From Chloroflexota bacterium (GTDB lineage Bacteria > Chloroflexota > Anaerolineae > 4572-78 > J111), in NCBI GenBank assembly GCA_016860845.1, contig BOKF01000052.1, positions 1-56,886 on the forward strand: 56,886 nt of DNA. The letters are read 5' to 3'. Positions 7,482 through 18,143 of this stretch are shown piece by piece (the stretch's first letter is position 1; each line of letters begins with the position of its first letter). The position numbers and the translations under genes are program-made. The notes under the pieces are model-generated. The model saw only the letters and a program-made list of their open reading frames with translations, made no database searches and was not told the DNA's origin.

Positions 7482-8792
7482 ATGCGCAATATTACCGTTA
7501 TAGGCACGGGCTACGTCGGCTTGGTTACCGGCACCGGTTTTGCCGATTTAGGCAACAGAGTTTGCTGCTTGGATATTGACGAAAACAAAATAGAGATGCT
7601 TAAGGCGGGCGAGGTGCCAATTTTTGAACCCGGCCTGCAAGAGATGATTCATCGCAATGTCCAGGCCAATCGCCTGTTTTTTACAACCAGTTACGAAGAG
7701 GCGCTCTCCCAGGCTGAGTTTGTTTTTATTGCCGTCGGCACACCCGAAGGCGTTGATGGCGAAGCTGATCTCAAATATGTGGGCCAGGCTGCCAAAACTG
7801 TGGCCAAAACAATGCGGCGTCCTTTGATCATTGTCAACAAAAGCACGGTGCCGGTCGGCACGGGCGACTGGGTGGCTGATATTATCCGCACGAACCAGCC
7901 GGAACCCATTGATTTTGCCGTCGTCTCCAACCCCGAATTTCTGCGCGAAGGTTCGGCCATCCTCGATTTCACCGCTCCCGACCGGATTGTGCTGGGTTCG
8001 CTTAACAAAGAGGCGGCCAATAAAGTGGCCGAGCTGTACCTGAGCCTGCGCTCGCGCATAATTATCACCGATTTGCGTACCGCCGAAATGATCAAGTATG
8101 CCTCCAACGCCTTTCTGGCCACCCGTATCTCCTTCATTAACGAAATCGCTAACATTTGTGAACGTTTGGGCGCGGATGTCAAGGAGGTAGCTACCGGCAT
8201 GGGCTACGATAAGCGCATCGGTCACTATTTTTTGGACGCCGGGGTGGGCTATGGCGGCTCCTGTTTCCCCAAGGATGTCAAAGCCCTGGCTCACATGGCG
8301 ACGACCCATGGCAACCATCCCCAACTGCTCAAAGCGGTAATGGACATCAACCAGTACCAGCGTATTCATGTCATCCAAAAGCTGCGCGACCTGTTAGGAC
8401 AGCGCCTTAACGGTAAAGTGATTGGGCTGCTGGGACTGGCCTTCAAACCCAATACCGACGATATGCGCGAAGCCCCTGCGTCAGAAATTGCCCGCGCCCT
8501 GCTGCGCGAAAATGCCATCGTCAAGGGCTACGACCCCGAAGCGATGAATGTGGCCGCCAAAATGTTGTCCAATTTGCAACTGGCCGAAGATGCGTATGAT
8601 CTGGCTAAAGATTGCGATGCGCTGATTTTATTGACCGAGTGGAATGAATTTAAAAATCTGGACATGCCTCGGATTAGAGAATTAATGCGCCAACCCATCT
8701 TTATTGATGGCCGCAACCTGTACGAGCCTGATCTAATGACCCGTTGTGGCTTTATTTATCGCGGCGTGGGCCGGGGCTATCAGACTTCTTAA
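7482..8792 (+). CDS. ugd: UDP-glucose 6-dehydrogenase
   Basis: Cytoplasmic NAD-dependent enzyme that oxidises UDP-glucose to UDP-glucuronate, a precursor of acidic polysaccharides; 436 residues, the normal length. The N-terminal NAD-binding motif is [17 protein letters not shown]. The central domain has the catalytic Cys at about residue 261 in [10 protein letters not shown], with the family's Lys near [17 protein letters not shown]. The C-terminal UDP-binding domain contains [16 protein letters not shown]. Start ATG 7482 follows AAAGGGATCA. Its neighbours (flavoenzyme, LPG-synthase-like protein) fit an envelope polysaccharide or glycolipid context. A closely related UDP-sugar dehydrogenase activity (for example on UDP-N-acetyl sugars) cannot be excluded. 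Confidence 0.93.
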   Translation: MRNITVIGTGYVGLVTGTGFADLGNRVCCLDIDENKIEMLKAGEVPIFEPGLQEMIHRNVQANRLFFTTSYEEALSQAEFVFIAVGTPEGVDGEADLKYVGQAAKTVAKTMRRPLIIVNKSTVPVGTGDWVADIIRTNQPEPIDFAVVSNPEFLREGSAILDFTAPDRIVLGSLNKEAANKVAELYLSLRSRIIITDLRTAEMIKYASNAFLATRISFINEIANICERLGADVKEVATGMGYDKRIGHYFLDAGVGYGGSCFPKDVKALAHMATTHGNHPQLLKAVMDINQYQRIHVIQKLRDLLGQRLNGKVIGLLGLAFKPNTDDMREAPASEIARALLRENAIVKGYDPEAMNVAAKMLSNLQLAEDAYDLAKDCDALILLTEWNEFKNLDMPRIRELMRQPIFIDGRNLYEPDLMTRCGFIYRGVGRGYQTS

Positions 8793-8833
8793 AGCACGGT
8801 CTTGTCCCCTAATCCTGTCCTGCCTTTAAGAGA

Positions 8834-8855
8834 CTTCGACTCAGCCAAGTCGAAG
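8834..8855. repeat. Short palindrome
   Basis: Eight-base inverted repeat CTTCGACT / AGTCGAAG around loop CAGCCA between ugd and its terminator. It is an isolated hairpin of unknown role. Confidence 0.6.
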
Positions 8856-8889
8856 GATCAGTTTGGTTACAAGGTGGCGCTGATAGGAT

Positions 8890-8920
8890 AAAAGGCATGG
8901 TGCTTTGCCATGCCTTTTAT
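8890..8920 (+). terminator. Intrinsic terminator after ugd
   Basis: Perfect 11-base stem AAAAGGCATGG / CCATGCCTTTT with loop TGCTTTG. It separates ugd from the DUF711 gene. Confidence 0.85.
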
Positions 8921-8958
8921 CGTATGATAGAGGTTAATCCACTGCTCTGGAAATTCGC

Positions 8959-10197
8959 ATGAAGATTCGGTCTGTCACTGCATTCACTAACGTCACTTGG
9001 CCGCTTGACGAAGGTACTATCGCTGGGATAGCGCGCTTTCTGACCGATGCCCGCCTGCGCTTTGGGGAGGCCGGCATCGAAGTTCAAACGGTTCGCCTGG
9101 CAACCCCCCCATTTCTGGATGTCATCGGCGATCCTGATCCCGCAGTGTTGGTCGAGTTTGCTCGCACCCTGGAAGAATTGGCCACCAAATATAAAATTGA
9201 TTATGTCTCTATCGGCCCAGTTGTCGCCACCACACCGCTGGCGCTGCTCATGTCTATTCACGCCCTGCCGGAATTGATTGCCCAGACGGAAAAAATTTTC
9301 TCCGGGGTTCTTTTTGCCGCCGATAATAGTGGTCTCAATCTGGCGGCAGCCCATGCTTTTGCCCAGACGGTTTCCAAAGTGGCCCAGACCACGCCCAATG
9401 GCTTTGGTAATCTCCGTCTGGCGGCGCTGGCTAACGTACCCTCCGGCGTGCCCTTTTTCCCGGCGGCGTATCACCAGGGCGGCTCTGTTTATTTTGCCAT
9501 TGCCACCGAAGCCGCCGACCTGGCGGTGAACGCTTTCAACCGCGCCCGCTCGCTCACCGAGGCCCGCAAGCGGCTGCTCCTGGCTATCGAAGCTGCCGCC
9601 GCCGAAATCCTGGAGGTGGTAGATGGCCTGGTAGACGACCATCAGTGGCGGTTTAAAGGGATAGATTTCTCGCTGGCCCCCTTTCCCGATCAGGCGAGAA
9701 GCATTGCCGCTGCCATTGAAAGCCTGGGGGTAGATGCTTTTGGCGGCAGCGGCACGGTCTTTGCCACTGCCTTCCTGACCCAGGCTATTCGTCAAGCAAA
9801 TATTCCCCACACCGGTTTCTCCGGGGTGATGCTGCCCGTGCTGGAAGACGAAATCTTGGCCCAACGCGCCGCCGAAGGCCGCTTCAGTGTCAACGATTTG
9901 CTGCTCTATTCGGCGGTCTGCGGGACCGGACTTGATACTGTGCCTATTCCCGGCACAACCAGCCCCGACGAAATAGCGGCAATTTTTCTAGACCTGGCGA
10001 CTCTGGCCGTGGCCCTGAACAAACCGCTCACTGCCCGGCTGATGCCCATCCCCGGCCTGGCCGTCGGCGAAAAAGTCGCATTTGACTTTGAGTACTTTGC
10101 CAGCAGCCGGGTTCTGCCGGTTAAAAACCTGGGCGCGGCCCGACTTTTTCAGAAAAGTTCCTTCTTTAGCCTGACCTCTAACAAGCCCCGTCACTAA
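8959..10197 (+). CDS. DUF711 / UPF0210 family protein
   Basis: Conserved cytoplasmic protein of 412 residues in the DUF711 (UPF0210) family. It begins MKIRSVTAFTNVTWP, the family's typical opening, and carries the conserved glycine-rich segment FGGSGTVFATAFLTQAI (around residues 258-275), GFSGVMLPVLED and CGTGLDTVPIPG near the C-terminus. Members are often about 400-450 residues; some lineages group them with pyruvate formate-lyase-like folds, but no reaction is established. It lies after a terminator, apparently as a single-gene unit, and ends convergently with the phosphomutase-like gene. No function is assigned here. Confidence 0.75.
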   Translation: MKIRSVTAFTNVTWPLDEGTIAGIARFLTDARLRFGEAGIEVQTVRLATPPFLDVIGDPDPAVLVEFARTLEELATKYKIDYVSIGPVVATTPLALLMSIHALPELIAQTEKIFSGVLFAADNSGLNLAAAHAFAQTVSKVAQTTPNGFGNLRLAALANVPSGVPFFPAAYHQGGSVYFAIATEAADLAVNAFNRARSLTEARKRLLLAIEAAAAEILEVVDGLVDDHQWRFKGIDFSLAPFPDQARSIAAAIESLGVDAFGGSGTVFATAFLTQAIRQANIPHTGFSGVMLPVLEDEILAQRAAEGRFSVNDLLLYSAVCGTGLDTVPIPGTTSPDEIAAIFLDLATLAVALNKPLTARLMPIPGLAVGEKVAFDFEYFASSRVLPVKNLGAARLFQKSSFFSLTSNKPRH

Positions 10198-10399
10198 TTA
10201 TCATCCGCACCATAACCTTGTGGTCTGGAATGAGCCAAGCAGAAAGTACATGCTCACTTTTGATGGTTGTGGTTATATAACCGCAACCTACCTTCAACCG
10301 ACTTCAGTCGGCCTGGGGAGGTGACGGAGGTATTTCTGTCACCACCAAAAAAAATCCAGTGAGGATGGGTTATGGTTTCAAAACCATAACCAGCATAAA
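10198..10399. other. Convergent intergenic spacer with four hairpins
   Basis: Between two converging genes. It holds a 24-base near-perfect palindrome (10265-10288, GGTTGTGGTTAT against ATAACCGCAACC), CCGACT/AGTCGG (10298-10311), GGTGAC/GTCACC (10320-10342) and an 11-base stem GGTTATGGTTT / AAACCATAACC (10368-10391). None has a clear T tract, though one or more may stop transcription from either side. Confidence 0.6.
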
Positions 10400-11323
10400 T
10401 TAAGATGTGGTTTTATTTAGATAAGCTAAAATGGCGGGTTTAATATCCACGAGAGAATGTAACCCGGGAATCATCTGCTGAAATCCGGCCCCGGCCAGGA
10501 GGGTCAGGCTGGGGTTGGTGGTGTGTTTAGACGTGGTCCAGTCCTCAAAATTGCCGTGATCGCTGACTACCATGAGCAACGAATTAGCCTCATCTAACTG
10601 CTCCAAAACCCCGGCCAAAAAGTCGTCGAGCATCCCCAGCATCCTGAGCGATTCCGCGCGCTCCATTCTATGCCCCAACAGGTCCGAGTACCAGAACTCA
10701 AAAAAGGTCAGGGTGTGCTCACCGGCCAGCGCGGCCAACTGCGCACCGGCCTGTCGAACCGTGAGCGGCGGCAGGCTGAAATCAGGTTCCGGCCAAAAAT
10801 CGTTGCTGAACAAAGCCGAAACTGCCCGGCCCTGGCGCAAATCCTCGCCGCTGCGCAGCTTGAGCTTGGCCAAAAAAGCAGCCTGGGTATTAGCGCTCAA
10901 GCGGCCCTTGCCCCGCTGCACCCGGTCCAAAAAGCGGGCCGGATAGGCATTAGCATAGGCCACCGGCTGGTCGGCCTGGATTAATTCTTTAAAGATGCTT
11001 TCCTGGGCCAGCATGTCGCGCAGCATCGGGTTGGGATACGGACCATAATGTTCGCCCAGCGCCGCCGGAGCGTTGCGCCCGGTTAAAATCGTGGTCTGTC
11101 CTGTCGCCGATTGGGGCAGACCCGCCACGCCCAACTGCGCATCCAGCCCTAACAAGACTGCCTGTTCAGTCATTGTGCCGGCGGCCTCGCGGGTCAGGTG
11201 GGATATGCCCAACAGACTGCTCAACGTGGGCAGCTTGACGTGCATAAATGGGTTGGCCTCAGGGTCCGCATCCCCGAGGCCAACCCCGTCCAGAAAGATG
11301 ACTATGATGCGCTTCATTACCAT
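10400..11323 (-). CDS. Phosphomutase-like metalloenzyme (alkaline phosphatase superfamily)
   Basis: Protein of 307 residues from the metalloenzyme superfamily that includes phosphopentomutase and cofactor-independent phosphoglycerate mutase. The N-terminal metal site is IIVIFLDGVGLGDADPEANP (Asp near residue 10), and the second cluster is VVSDHGNFEDWTTSKHTTNP (about 255-275) with the Asp-His and distal His ligands. It is shorter than gpmI and lacks its inserted domain, so the substrate is uncertain. Two in-frame ATGs exist (11323 and 11317), neither with a clear ribosome-binding site. The gene lies downstream of the O-methyltransferase, separated by a heptamer palindrome. Confidence 0.75.
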   Translation of the reverse strand: MVMKRIIVIFLDGVGLGDADPEANPFMHVKLPTLSSLLGISHLTREAAGTMTEQAVLLGLDAQLGVAGLPQSATGQTTILTGRNAPAALGEHYGPYPNPMLRDMLAQESIFKELIQADQPVAYANAYPARFLDRVQRGKGRLSANTQAAFLAKLKLRSGEDLRQGRAVSALFSNDFWPEPDFSLPPLTVRQAGAQLAALAGEHTLTFFEFWYSDLLGHRMERAESLRMLGMLDDFLAGVLEQLDEANSLLMVVSDHGNFEDWTTSKHTTNPSLTLLAGAGFQQMIPGLHSLVDIKPAILAYLNKTTS

Positions 11324-11339
11324 TTCAGGTGGTAGATAA

Positions 11340-11415
11340 CGGGGAGTAGGGAGTAAGGAGTAGGAAGTAGGATCGCTAATACCCCTACTCCTTACTCCCT
11401 ACTTCTTACTCCCTA
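11340..11415. repeat. Heptamer-word palindrome (AGTAGGG type)
   Basis: The left half is about four 7-base words of the form AGTAGGG / AGTAAGG / AGTAGGA. After about 10 bases the right half is the reverse complement (CCTACTC, CTTACTC). It spans the gap between O-methyltransferase and phosphomutase and reaches into the O-methyltransferase stop codon. Confidence 0.85.
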
Positions 11416-11964
11416 TTCAGAAATCTTAACCGTAATCTCCAATCCCTGCCCCACCGGCACAGTGACACTCTCCAGGTTAGGGTGGTTTTGGACGTAGGTG
11501 GTGTAATCGGACAGGTCGTTTTCGTGCGCGACCACTTTATCGGCCACCACCATCGAGCCGATATTCATCCGCTTGTAAACGACATCAAAATAAGTTTCGT
11601 ACTGGCCGTAATCGCCGTCAATAAAGAGCAGGTCAACCGGCTCGCTGCGCTGGCGGAGCAGCTCGCGCGCATCGCCGACCAAAACCTCGACTGATTCGGC
11701 CAGGTTGGCTTTGGCCAGGTTGGCTCGGGTTTCCGCGGCTTTAGCGGGGTCAATTTCACAGGTAATCACCTGGCCGCCGGTCACTGAGGCGGCGTAGGCC
11801 AGCCAGAGGGTAGAGTAGCCAGGCCCGCTGCCAACTTCCACAATGGTTTTGGCTTTGTTGGAAATGGCTAAAATTGACAAAAACTTGGCCGAGTCAGGGT
11901 CCATGATCAATTTGGCGGCTCGCAGCTCCAGTTCGGCCAGCGTATCGAATAATTCTTGTTCCAT
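11413..11964 (-). CDS. O-methyltransferase, class I SAM-dependent
   Basis: Soluble 183-residue methyltransferase related to the catechol/caffeoyl-CoA O-methyltransferase family (methyltransf_3). SAM-binding motif I is IVEVGSGPGYSTLWLAYAA (around residues 40-58), the acidic residue of motif II is in VITCEIDPAKA, and FIDGDYGQYETYFDVV gives the Asp of the metal site. GAGGAG is present upstream of ATG 11964. It follows the nuo operon but is separated from nuoN by a terminator, so it is likely transcribed separately. The substrate is unknown; the short length fits small O-methyltransferases acting on hydroxylated aromatic or related compounds. Confidence 0.85.
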   Translation of the reverse strand: MEQELFDTLAELELRAAKLIMDPDSAKFLSILAISNKAKTIVEVGSGPGYSTLWLAYAASVTGGQVITCEIDPAKAAETRANLAKANLAESVEVLVGDARELLRQRSEPVDLLFIDGDYGQYETYFDVVYKRMNIGSMVVADKVVAHENDLSDYTTYVQNHPNLESVTVPVGQGLEITVKISE

Positions 11965-11980
11965 AGTAAACTCCTCGAAG

Positions 11981-12016
11981 ACAGTAGCCAGTAGTCAGTA
12001 GCCAGTAGTCAGATAG
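11981..12016. repeat. Heptamer-word repeat (CAGTAGC/CAGTAGT type)
   Basis: Five consecutive 7-base words alternating CAGTAGC and CAGTAGT. The complementary half is poor, making this one of the one-sided members. It sits between nuoN and the O-methyltransferase. Confidence 0.8.
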
Positions 12017-12060
12017 TTACTATGACCTTGCGGCTCTGCTACCCGGCTATCTTGTAATAG

Positions 12061-12087
12061 ATAAAAAAGGCCGGGAGTCCCGGCCTC
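12061..12087 (-). terminator. Intrinsic terminator of the nuo operon
   Basis: On the minus strand, the stem AGGCCGGG / CCCGGCCT (loop ACT) is followed by six T residues, 24 bases after the nuoN stop. Confidence 0.88.
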
Positions 12088-12110
12088 TGTCATAAAGACC
12101 ACCGCTAATT

Positions 12111-13604
12111 TTAGAAATTCGCGGCTAATATCTGGGCCGAGTTGTTGGCCAGGTCAATGAAGGGTTGGCCATATAGGGCGATCAACAGGGTCATTGCCAG
12201 CGTCAGCGCGACCAGGCCACCCATCACCAGGCCGGGACGAATGGGTGACTCGTCCGGCCCCTGGGCAAAAAAGACCAGCCGGGCTACCCCAAAGTAGTAG
12301 TAAACAGAGATGACGCTGTTGAGAATACCAATCCCTGCCAGCACGTAAAGTCCCTGGTTAATGGCCGCCCCAAAGACAAACAACTTGCCCATAAAGCCGC
12401 CCGTCGGGGGGATGCCGATGAGGGAGAGGAAGAAAATCAGCAGGGCAATGCTCAAAAAAGGCGAGCGGCGGATCAGGCCGGTGTAGTCGGAGATGTTGGC
12501 CGTCCCCATTTTATTTTCCAGGATAATGGCGACGGTAAAGACGCCCAGGTTGGTGAAGAGATAGGCAAAGAGATAGAGCAGAATGCCGTTGACCCCGTCA
12601 AAGCTGCCGCTGGATTGGCTATTCCATGCAGCCAGGCCAATCAGCATGTAGCCGGCCTGGGCAATACTGGAGTAAGCCAGCATCCGTTTCATATTGGTTT
12701 GCCACAGGGCTATCAGGTTGCCAACCGTCATCGTCAGGATGGCAATCAGGGAGAGGATTACGGTCCAATTGACACTGTAAGCCGGCAGGGCCACGGTGAA
12801 GACCCGGATGAGTACGGCAATCCCGGCGGCCTTCGGACCCACCGAGAGGAAGGCTGTGACCGGGGTCGGCGCGCCCTCATAGGCGTCGGGCGACCACTGG
12901 TGGAAGGGGACCAGGGCAATTTTGAAGCCAAAGCCGGTCAAAATCATCACGACCGTCCCGACCACCAGCAGCGGGCTGACCGGGGCGTCAGACAAGGTGC
13001 TGGCAATGGTGGCCAGGTCAACGCTGCCGGTGAGACCGTACAGCAGGGAAAAGCCGTACAACATCACCCCGGAAGCAACGGCCCCGTAGAGGAAATATTT
13101 AAGGGCGGCTTCGGTGGAGCGATTATCCTGGCGGAGGTAGCCGGTCAAGACATAGCTGGTGATGGAGAGAAATTCGAGGGCCAGGTAAATCATAATCAGG
13201 TTAGTGGCGGCCGAGAGCAGCATCAGGCTCAGACCGGCCAGCATGGTCAAGATGTAAAATTCACCTCGGAACGGGGTGCGGGCGTTGATGTACTCTACGG
13301 CGCTTAGACCGACCAGGGCAATGGTCAGCGTGGACAGCACTTTGAAGAACAGGGCCATTGTATCCACGGCCAGCATCGGCACAAAGTTCCCGGCGTCGGT
13401 GGCGATGCCGTAAGTATTGCTGGCGGCTCCGGCCCACCAGATATACATTGTCGCTGCCAGGGCGAGGATCGAGCCGGCAACCGCCAGCCAGGGCAAAATC
13501 ACGCCGCTTCTCTGGTCACCTTTCCAGAGAATATCCAGGGTGAGCAGGGCAAAAGCGACAAGGGTGATGATAATTTCCGGTAAAAGCAGCAGTACATCGT
13601 TCAA
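12111..13604 (-). CDS. nuoN: NADH-quinone oxidoreductase subunit N
   Basis: Antiporter-like proton-pumping subunit of complex I in the cytoplasmic membrane, about 497 residues with some 14 helices. Characteristic stretches are LEFLSITSYVLTGYLR (with the conserved Glu), FKIALVPFHQWSPDAYEGAP with its functional Lys, MKRMLAYSSIAQAGYML and FFLSLIGIPPTGGFMGKLFVF. The start is placed at TTG 13604 because AGGAGG lies six bases upstream; a longer frame from 13640 would include that ribosome-binding site in the protein. It is the last gene of nuoAHJKLMN. Confidence 0.95.
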   Translation of the reverse strand: MNDVLLLLPEIIITLVAFALLTLDILWKGDQRSGVILPWLAVAGSILALAATMYIWWAGAASNTYGIATDAGNFVPMLAVDTMALFFKVLSTLTIALVGLSAVEYINARTPFRGEFYILTMLAGLSLMLLSAATNLIMIYLALEFLSITSYVLTGYLRQDNRSTEAALKYFLYGAVASGVMLYGFSLLYGLTGSVDLATIASTLSDAPVSPLLVVGTVVMILTGFGFKIALVPFHQWSPDAYEGAPTPVTAFLSVGPKAAGIAVLIRVFTVALPAYSVNWTVILSLIAILTMTVGNLIALWQTNMKRMLAYSSIAQAGYMLIGLAAWNSQSSGSFDGVNGILLYLFAYLFTNLGVFTVAIILENKMGTANISDYTGLIRRSPFLSIALLIFFLSLIGIPPTGGFMGKLFVFGAAINQGLYVLAGIGILNSVISVYYYFGVARLVFFAQGPDESPIRPGLVMGGLVALTLAMTLLIALYGQPFIDLANNSAQILAANF

Positions 13605-13621
13605 GGTTAACCTCCTGCGGT

Positions 13622-13660
13622 TAACGTAGGTGTAGGTCAAGCTTAAGTTTGACCTACTTA
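13622..13660. repeat. Palindromic spacer between nuoM and nuoN
   Basis: GTAGGTGTAGGTCAAG faces TTTGACCTACTTA around the centre CTTAAG: a short member of the word-palindrome set, with repeated GTAGGT words. Confidence 0.65.
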
Positions 13661-13661
13661 A

Positions 13662-15227
<1,566 letters not shown>

Positions 15228-15250
15228 CAGGATTGCTTCTCCTTCAAAAA

Positions 15251-15284
15251 TAGTAGACAGTAGTCGGTAGACAGTAGACAGGGA
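15251..15284. repeat. Heptamer-word repeat (GTAGACA type)
   Basis: Four to five 7-base words (GTAGACA, GTAGTCG) in the nuoL-nuoM gap, without a clear complementary half. Confidence 0.75.
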
Positions 15285-15305
15285 TAGTACATTCCTTATC
15301 TTGTC

Positions 15306-17639
15306 CTACGAAGTCGGTAGCGAAGCCACGCCGGCGGCCCCGCCCGTCCACAGCAGCAGGTACAGGCCCACTAAAATCAAGAGGCCGACCACCAAAATCA
15401 ATAGGTAATTCTGGGCGCGGCCCGTTTGGAGCAGCCGCAGTTGGCCGCCGAAGCGGTTGAAGGCTTCGGGAATACCGTTGACAAAATAGCCGTCAACGCC
15501 GTACTTATCAAAGGCGGCGGTGCCGTCGGCCAGCAGGTTGGTGAAGCGGCCAAAGAAATTGACAATCGGGTTGATGACCCAGTCGTAATCAAATTTGGCG
15601 GAGAGAGTCGCCAGCGCCATCACCGGGTAGATGATCAAGCCCCGGTAAACTTCGTCGAAGTAATATTTGTTTCTCAAAATGGTGAAGATGGGTTTGCCGA
15701 TGACCGGGATGGTTTCGATGGGGTCCAGTTCTTCAGCCGTCTGCCGCTGGGAGTAGAGCCACCAGCCAAAGGCAAAGGAAACCAGCCCCAACAGAGTTGA
15801 GGTGATGGCGACACTGGCCGTGAAAGGCACAGCTTCAAAAACCAGCCCCGGCGTAGCTTCTTCAGCCAATAGATGGACTTCCCCGGCAAAGCCGTGCAGC
15901 CACCCGCCGATCAGCGGGCCGATAACCGGAAAATCTGCGGGTACGTTGATAAAGCCAAGAAAAACAGCGAAGACGGCCAGCACAACCAAGGGCATGGTCA
16001 TGCGCCAGCCAGGCTCGGCGGCGTGTTCGGCTAAACTGGTGCGCGGCCGGCCAAAGAAAACCAGCCCAATTTGGCGGCCCATGTAGAAGGCTGTGAAAAT
16101 TGCGCCGACCGTCCCGGCGATGTAGACCCAAAAGGCCAGGGAGTCGGAGCGATGGATAAATGCTTCCGCTAAGATTTCGTCCTTGCTCCAGAAACCGGCA
16201 AAGGGGAAAATACCGACCAACGCCAGCGTGCCCATCAGATAAGCCCAGAAGCTGGTTTTCATCTTGTCGTAGAGCGCACCCATATTGCGCATATCCTGCG
16301 GGTCGGGGTGGGCTGGATGCGCGTGCGCGTCGTGGTGCTCGTCGTGCGTGTCGGAGTGATGCTCATCGTGATGCCCATGCGCGTCGTGGCCGTGAGCGTG
16401 TGTGGCGTGAATCTCATGCTCCATGGCGTGGATGATCGAGCCGGAGCCCATAAACAACAGCGCCTTGAAAAAGGAATGGGTCAGCAGGTGAAAGACCCCC
16501 GCCAGAAACCCCCCCAGGCCGAGGGCCATCATCATATAGCCCAACTGGCTGATGGTCGAGTAGGCCAGCACCCGCTTGACATCATACTGGGCCACGCCGA
16601 TGGTTGCCCCCATTACCGCCGTGATCGCGCCGATAATGGCCACCCACTGCAAGGCCGGGCTGTGTTCCATCGTGGCAAAAAGGGGCAGCATGCGGGCTAC
16701 CAGGTAGACCCCGGCGGAAACCATCGTTGCCGCGTGGATGAGGGCGGAGACGGGCGTCGGGCCTTCCATCGCATCGGGCAGCCAGACGTGCAGCGGGAAC
16801 TGGGCGCTTTTACCGACGGCTCCGCCAAAGATAAGCAGGGCGCTCAAGGTGGCGACCGGAATGCCCCACAGCGTCACTTCGGTCAGGTGTTCCAGCATGT
16901 CCGGGGCAAAAATCTCGCGGAAATTCACCGTGCCGGCGGCGCTCCACAGGATCATCATCCCGGCAAAAAGCAGTACATCGCCGATACGGGTGGTCATAAA
17001 GGCTTTGAGGGCGGCCAGCTTGGGTGGGATTTTGTCCGGCCCGGCGTAGCGCCAGAAGGTCAGTGTCTGCCACCAGTTGCGCGGCTTTTCGACCTTGTCG
17101 GTGTCGGGATAGGTCTTCTCGAACCAGAAGCCGATGAGCAGGTAAGAACACAAGCCCATGATTTCCCAGGAGATGAAGAGCAGCAACAGATTGTCGGCAA
17201 TGACCAGCGCGAGCATCCCGGCGGCGAAGAGGGAGACGTAGGCGAAGAAGCGGGAGTAACGGCCAAATTCGGCTTCGTAGCCTTCCATGTACTCGGAAGC
17301 ATAGATGAAGATGAGGGTGCAGACAAAGGGGACCATGAAGAGCATGGCGGCGGTGAAGCCGTCTACGGCAAAGCCGGTGTTAAAGACGCTGGTGCCGGCC
17401 GGGATCCATTCAACAGGTAGACTCCAGCCGTCAATGTGAAGGCCGTGATGAGCGTCGGCCATATACGCGCCGATGGTGTTAAAAACGATGGCCCAGGAAT
17501 GGATGGTAGACAGGATAATAGCGGCAATGGCCAGACCAGCGCTGCCCTTTTTGCTGCGGTTCAAGCCGAGGATAATGGCGGCAAAGGCAATCAGGGGATA
17601 GACCGGGATGAGCCAGATAAAATCAAAGAGAAAGTTCAT
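15306..17639 (-). CDS. nuoL: NADH-quinone oxidoreductase subunit L with His-rich loop
   Basis: Largest proton-pumping subunit of complex I, 777 residues (usual 610-700), carrying the antiporter-like core and a long amphipathic helix that ties the membrane arm together. Conserved stretches are LLLLFISWEIMGLCSYLLIG, FPLHVWLPDAMEGPTPVSAL and KRVLAYSTISQLGYMMMALG. It is longer than usual because of a cytoplasmic or periplasmic loop at about residues 405-450 that contains 16 histidines in some 40 residues, mixed with Asp and Glu. Histidine-rich loops bind divalent metals in other membrane proteins; here that is inference. ATG 17639 has only a weak ribosome-binding site. Confidence 0.95.
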   Translation of the reverse strand: MNFLFDFIWLIPVYPLIAFAAIILGLNRSKKGSAGLAIAAIILSTIHSWAIVFNTIGAYMADAHHGLHIDGWSLPVEWIPAGTSVFNTGFAVDGFTAAMLFMVPFVCTLIFIYASEYMEGYEAEFGRYSRFFAYVSLFAAGMLALVIADNLLLLFISWEIMGLCSYLLIGFWFEKTYPDTDKVEKPRNWWQTLTFWRYAGPDKIPPKLAALKAFMTTRIGDVLLFAGMMILWSAAGTVNFREIFAPDMLEHLTEVTLWGIPVATLSALLIFGGAVGKSAQFPLHVWLPDAMEGPTPVSALIHAATMVSAGVYLVARMLPLFATMEHSPALQWVAIIGAITAVMGATIGVAQYDVKRVLAYSTISQLGYMMMALGLGGFLAGVFHLLTHSFFKALLFMGSGSIIHAMEHEIHATHAHGHDAHGHHDEHHSDTHDEHHDAHAHPAHPDPQDMRNMGALYDKMKTSFWAYLMGTLALVGIFPFAGFWSKDEILAEAFIHRSDSLAFWVYIAGTVGAIFTAFYMGRQIGLVFFGRPRTSLAEHAAEPGWRMTMPLVVLAVFAVFLGFINVPADFPVIGPLIGGWLHGFAGEVHLLAEEATPGLVFEAVPFTASVAITSTLLGLVSFAFGWWLYSQRQTAEELDPIETIPVIGKPIFTILRNKYYFDEVYRGLIIYPVMALATLSAKFDYDWVINPIVNFFGRFTNLLADGTAAFDKYGVDGYFVNGIPEAFNRFGGQLRLLQTGRAQNYLLILVVGLLILVGLYLLLWTGGAAGVASLPTS

Positions 17640-17652
17640 GGTTAATTAACCT

Positions 17653-17709
17653 GTGATACGTGATCGTGATGCGTAATACGTAAAGAACCTCCTCACGTAT
17701 CACGCATTA
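17653..17709. repeat. Heptamer-word palindrome (GATGCGT type)
   Basis: Words GATACGT, GATGCGT and AATACGT on the left, with the complement CACGTATCACGCATTA on the right. It fills the nuoK-nuoL gap. The same words recur at 28484-28554. Confidence 0.82.
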
Positions 17710-17711
17710 GC

Positions 17712-18026
17712 TTAATTTTTAAGAATATCCAACTCTTCGACTACGACCGAGTAGCGGCGGCGGTAAACCGCAATCACAATCGCCAGGCCAACCGCGGCCT
17801 CAGCCGCAGCGACGGTGATGACGATGATTGCAAAAATCTGTCCGGCCACGTCGTTGGGGGCAATGTAGCGCCAGAAGGCAACCAGGTTGATATTGACGGC
17901 GTTCAGAATCAACTCCACGCCCATCAAAATAGCAATGGCGTTTTTGCGGGTGAGCGCCCCGTATACGCCGATGCTAAAGAGGGCCGCCGAAACGGTCAAC
18001 CACCACGATAGAGGAATAGCTGTCAT
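17712..18026 (-). CDS. nuoK: NADH-quinone oxidoreductase subunit K
   Basis: Small membrane subunit of complex I, 104 residues with three helices, homologous to MrpC. The two membrane glutamates of the family are seen in MGVELILNAVNINLVAFWR and in the AAEAAVGLAIVIAVYRRR segment. GGAGAG precedes ATG 18026. It is part of nuoAHJKLMN. Confidence 0.95.
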   Translation of the reverse strand: MTAIPLSWWLTVSAALFSIGVYGALTRKNAIAILMGVELILNAVNINLVAFWRYIAPNDVAGQIFAIIVITVAAAEAAVGLAIVIAVYRRRYSVVVEELDILKN

Positions 18027-18049
18027 ACTTTGCTCTCTCCAATTTTTAT

Positions 18050-18136
18050 GGAAGGCTGGAGGGTTGGAAGATTGGAAGACTAAACTTCGCCGGTCTTCGA
18101 GCCGAAGGCCCCCTATGGGCAGCCTTCCAATCGTCC
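18050..18136. repeat. Octamer-word palindrome (GGAAGGCT type)
   Basis: The left half is four 8-base words (GGAAGGCT, GGAGGGTT and variants); the right half is GCCTTCCAATCGTCC. It lies in the nuoJ-nuoK gap, with an inner 25-base segment that can itself pair (CGGTCTTCGAG/CCGAAGG area). Confidence 0.8.
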
Positions 18137-18143
18137 ATTATCT

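Noticed and set aside
10198..10399. Small gene between the converging DUF711 and phosphomutase genes
   Set aside because: Only short frames are present, and the region is filled with hairpins.
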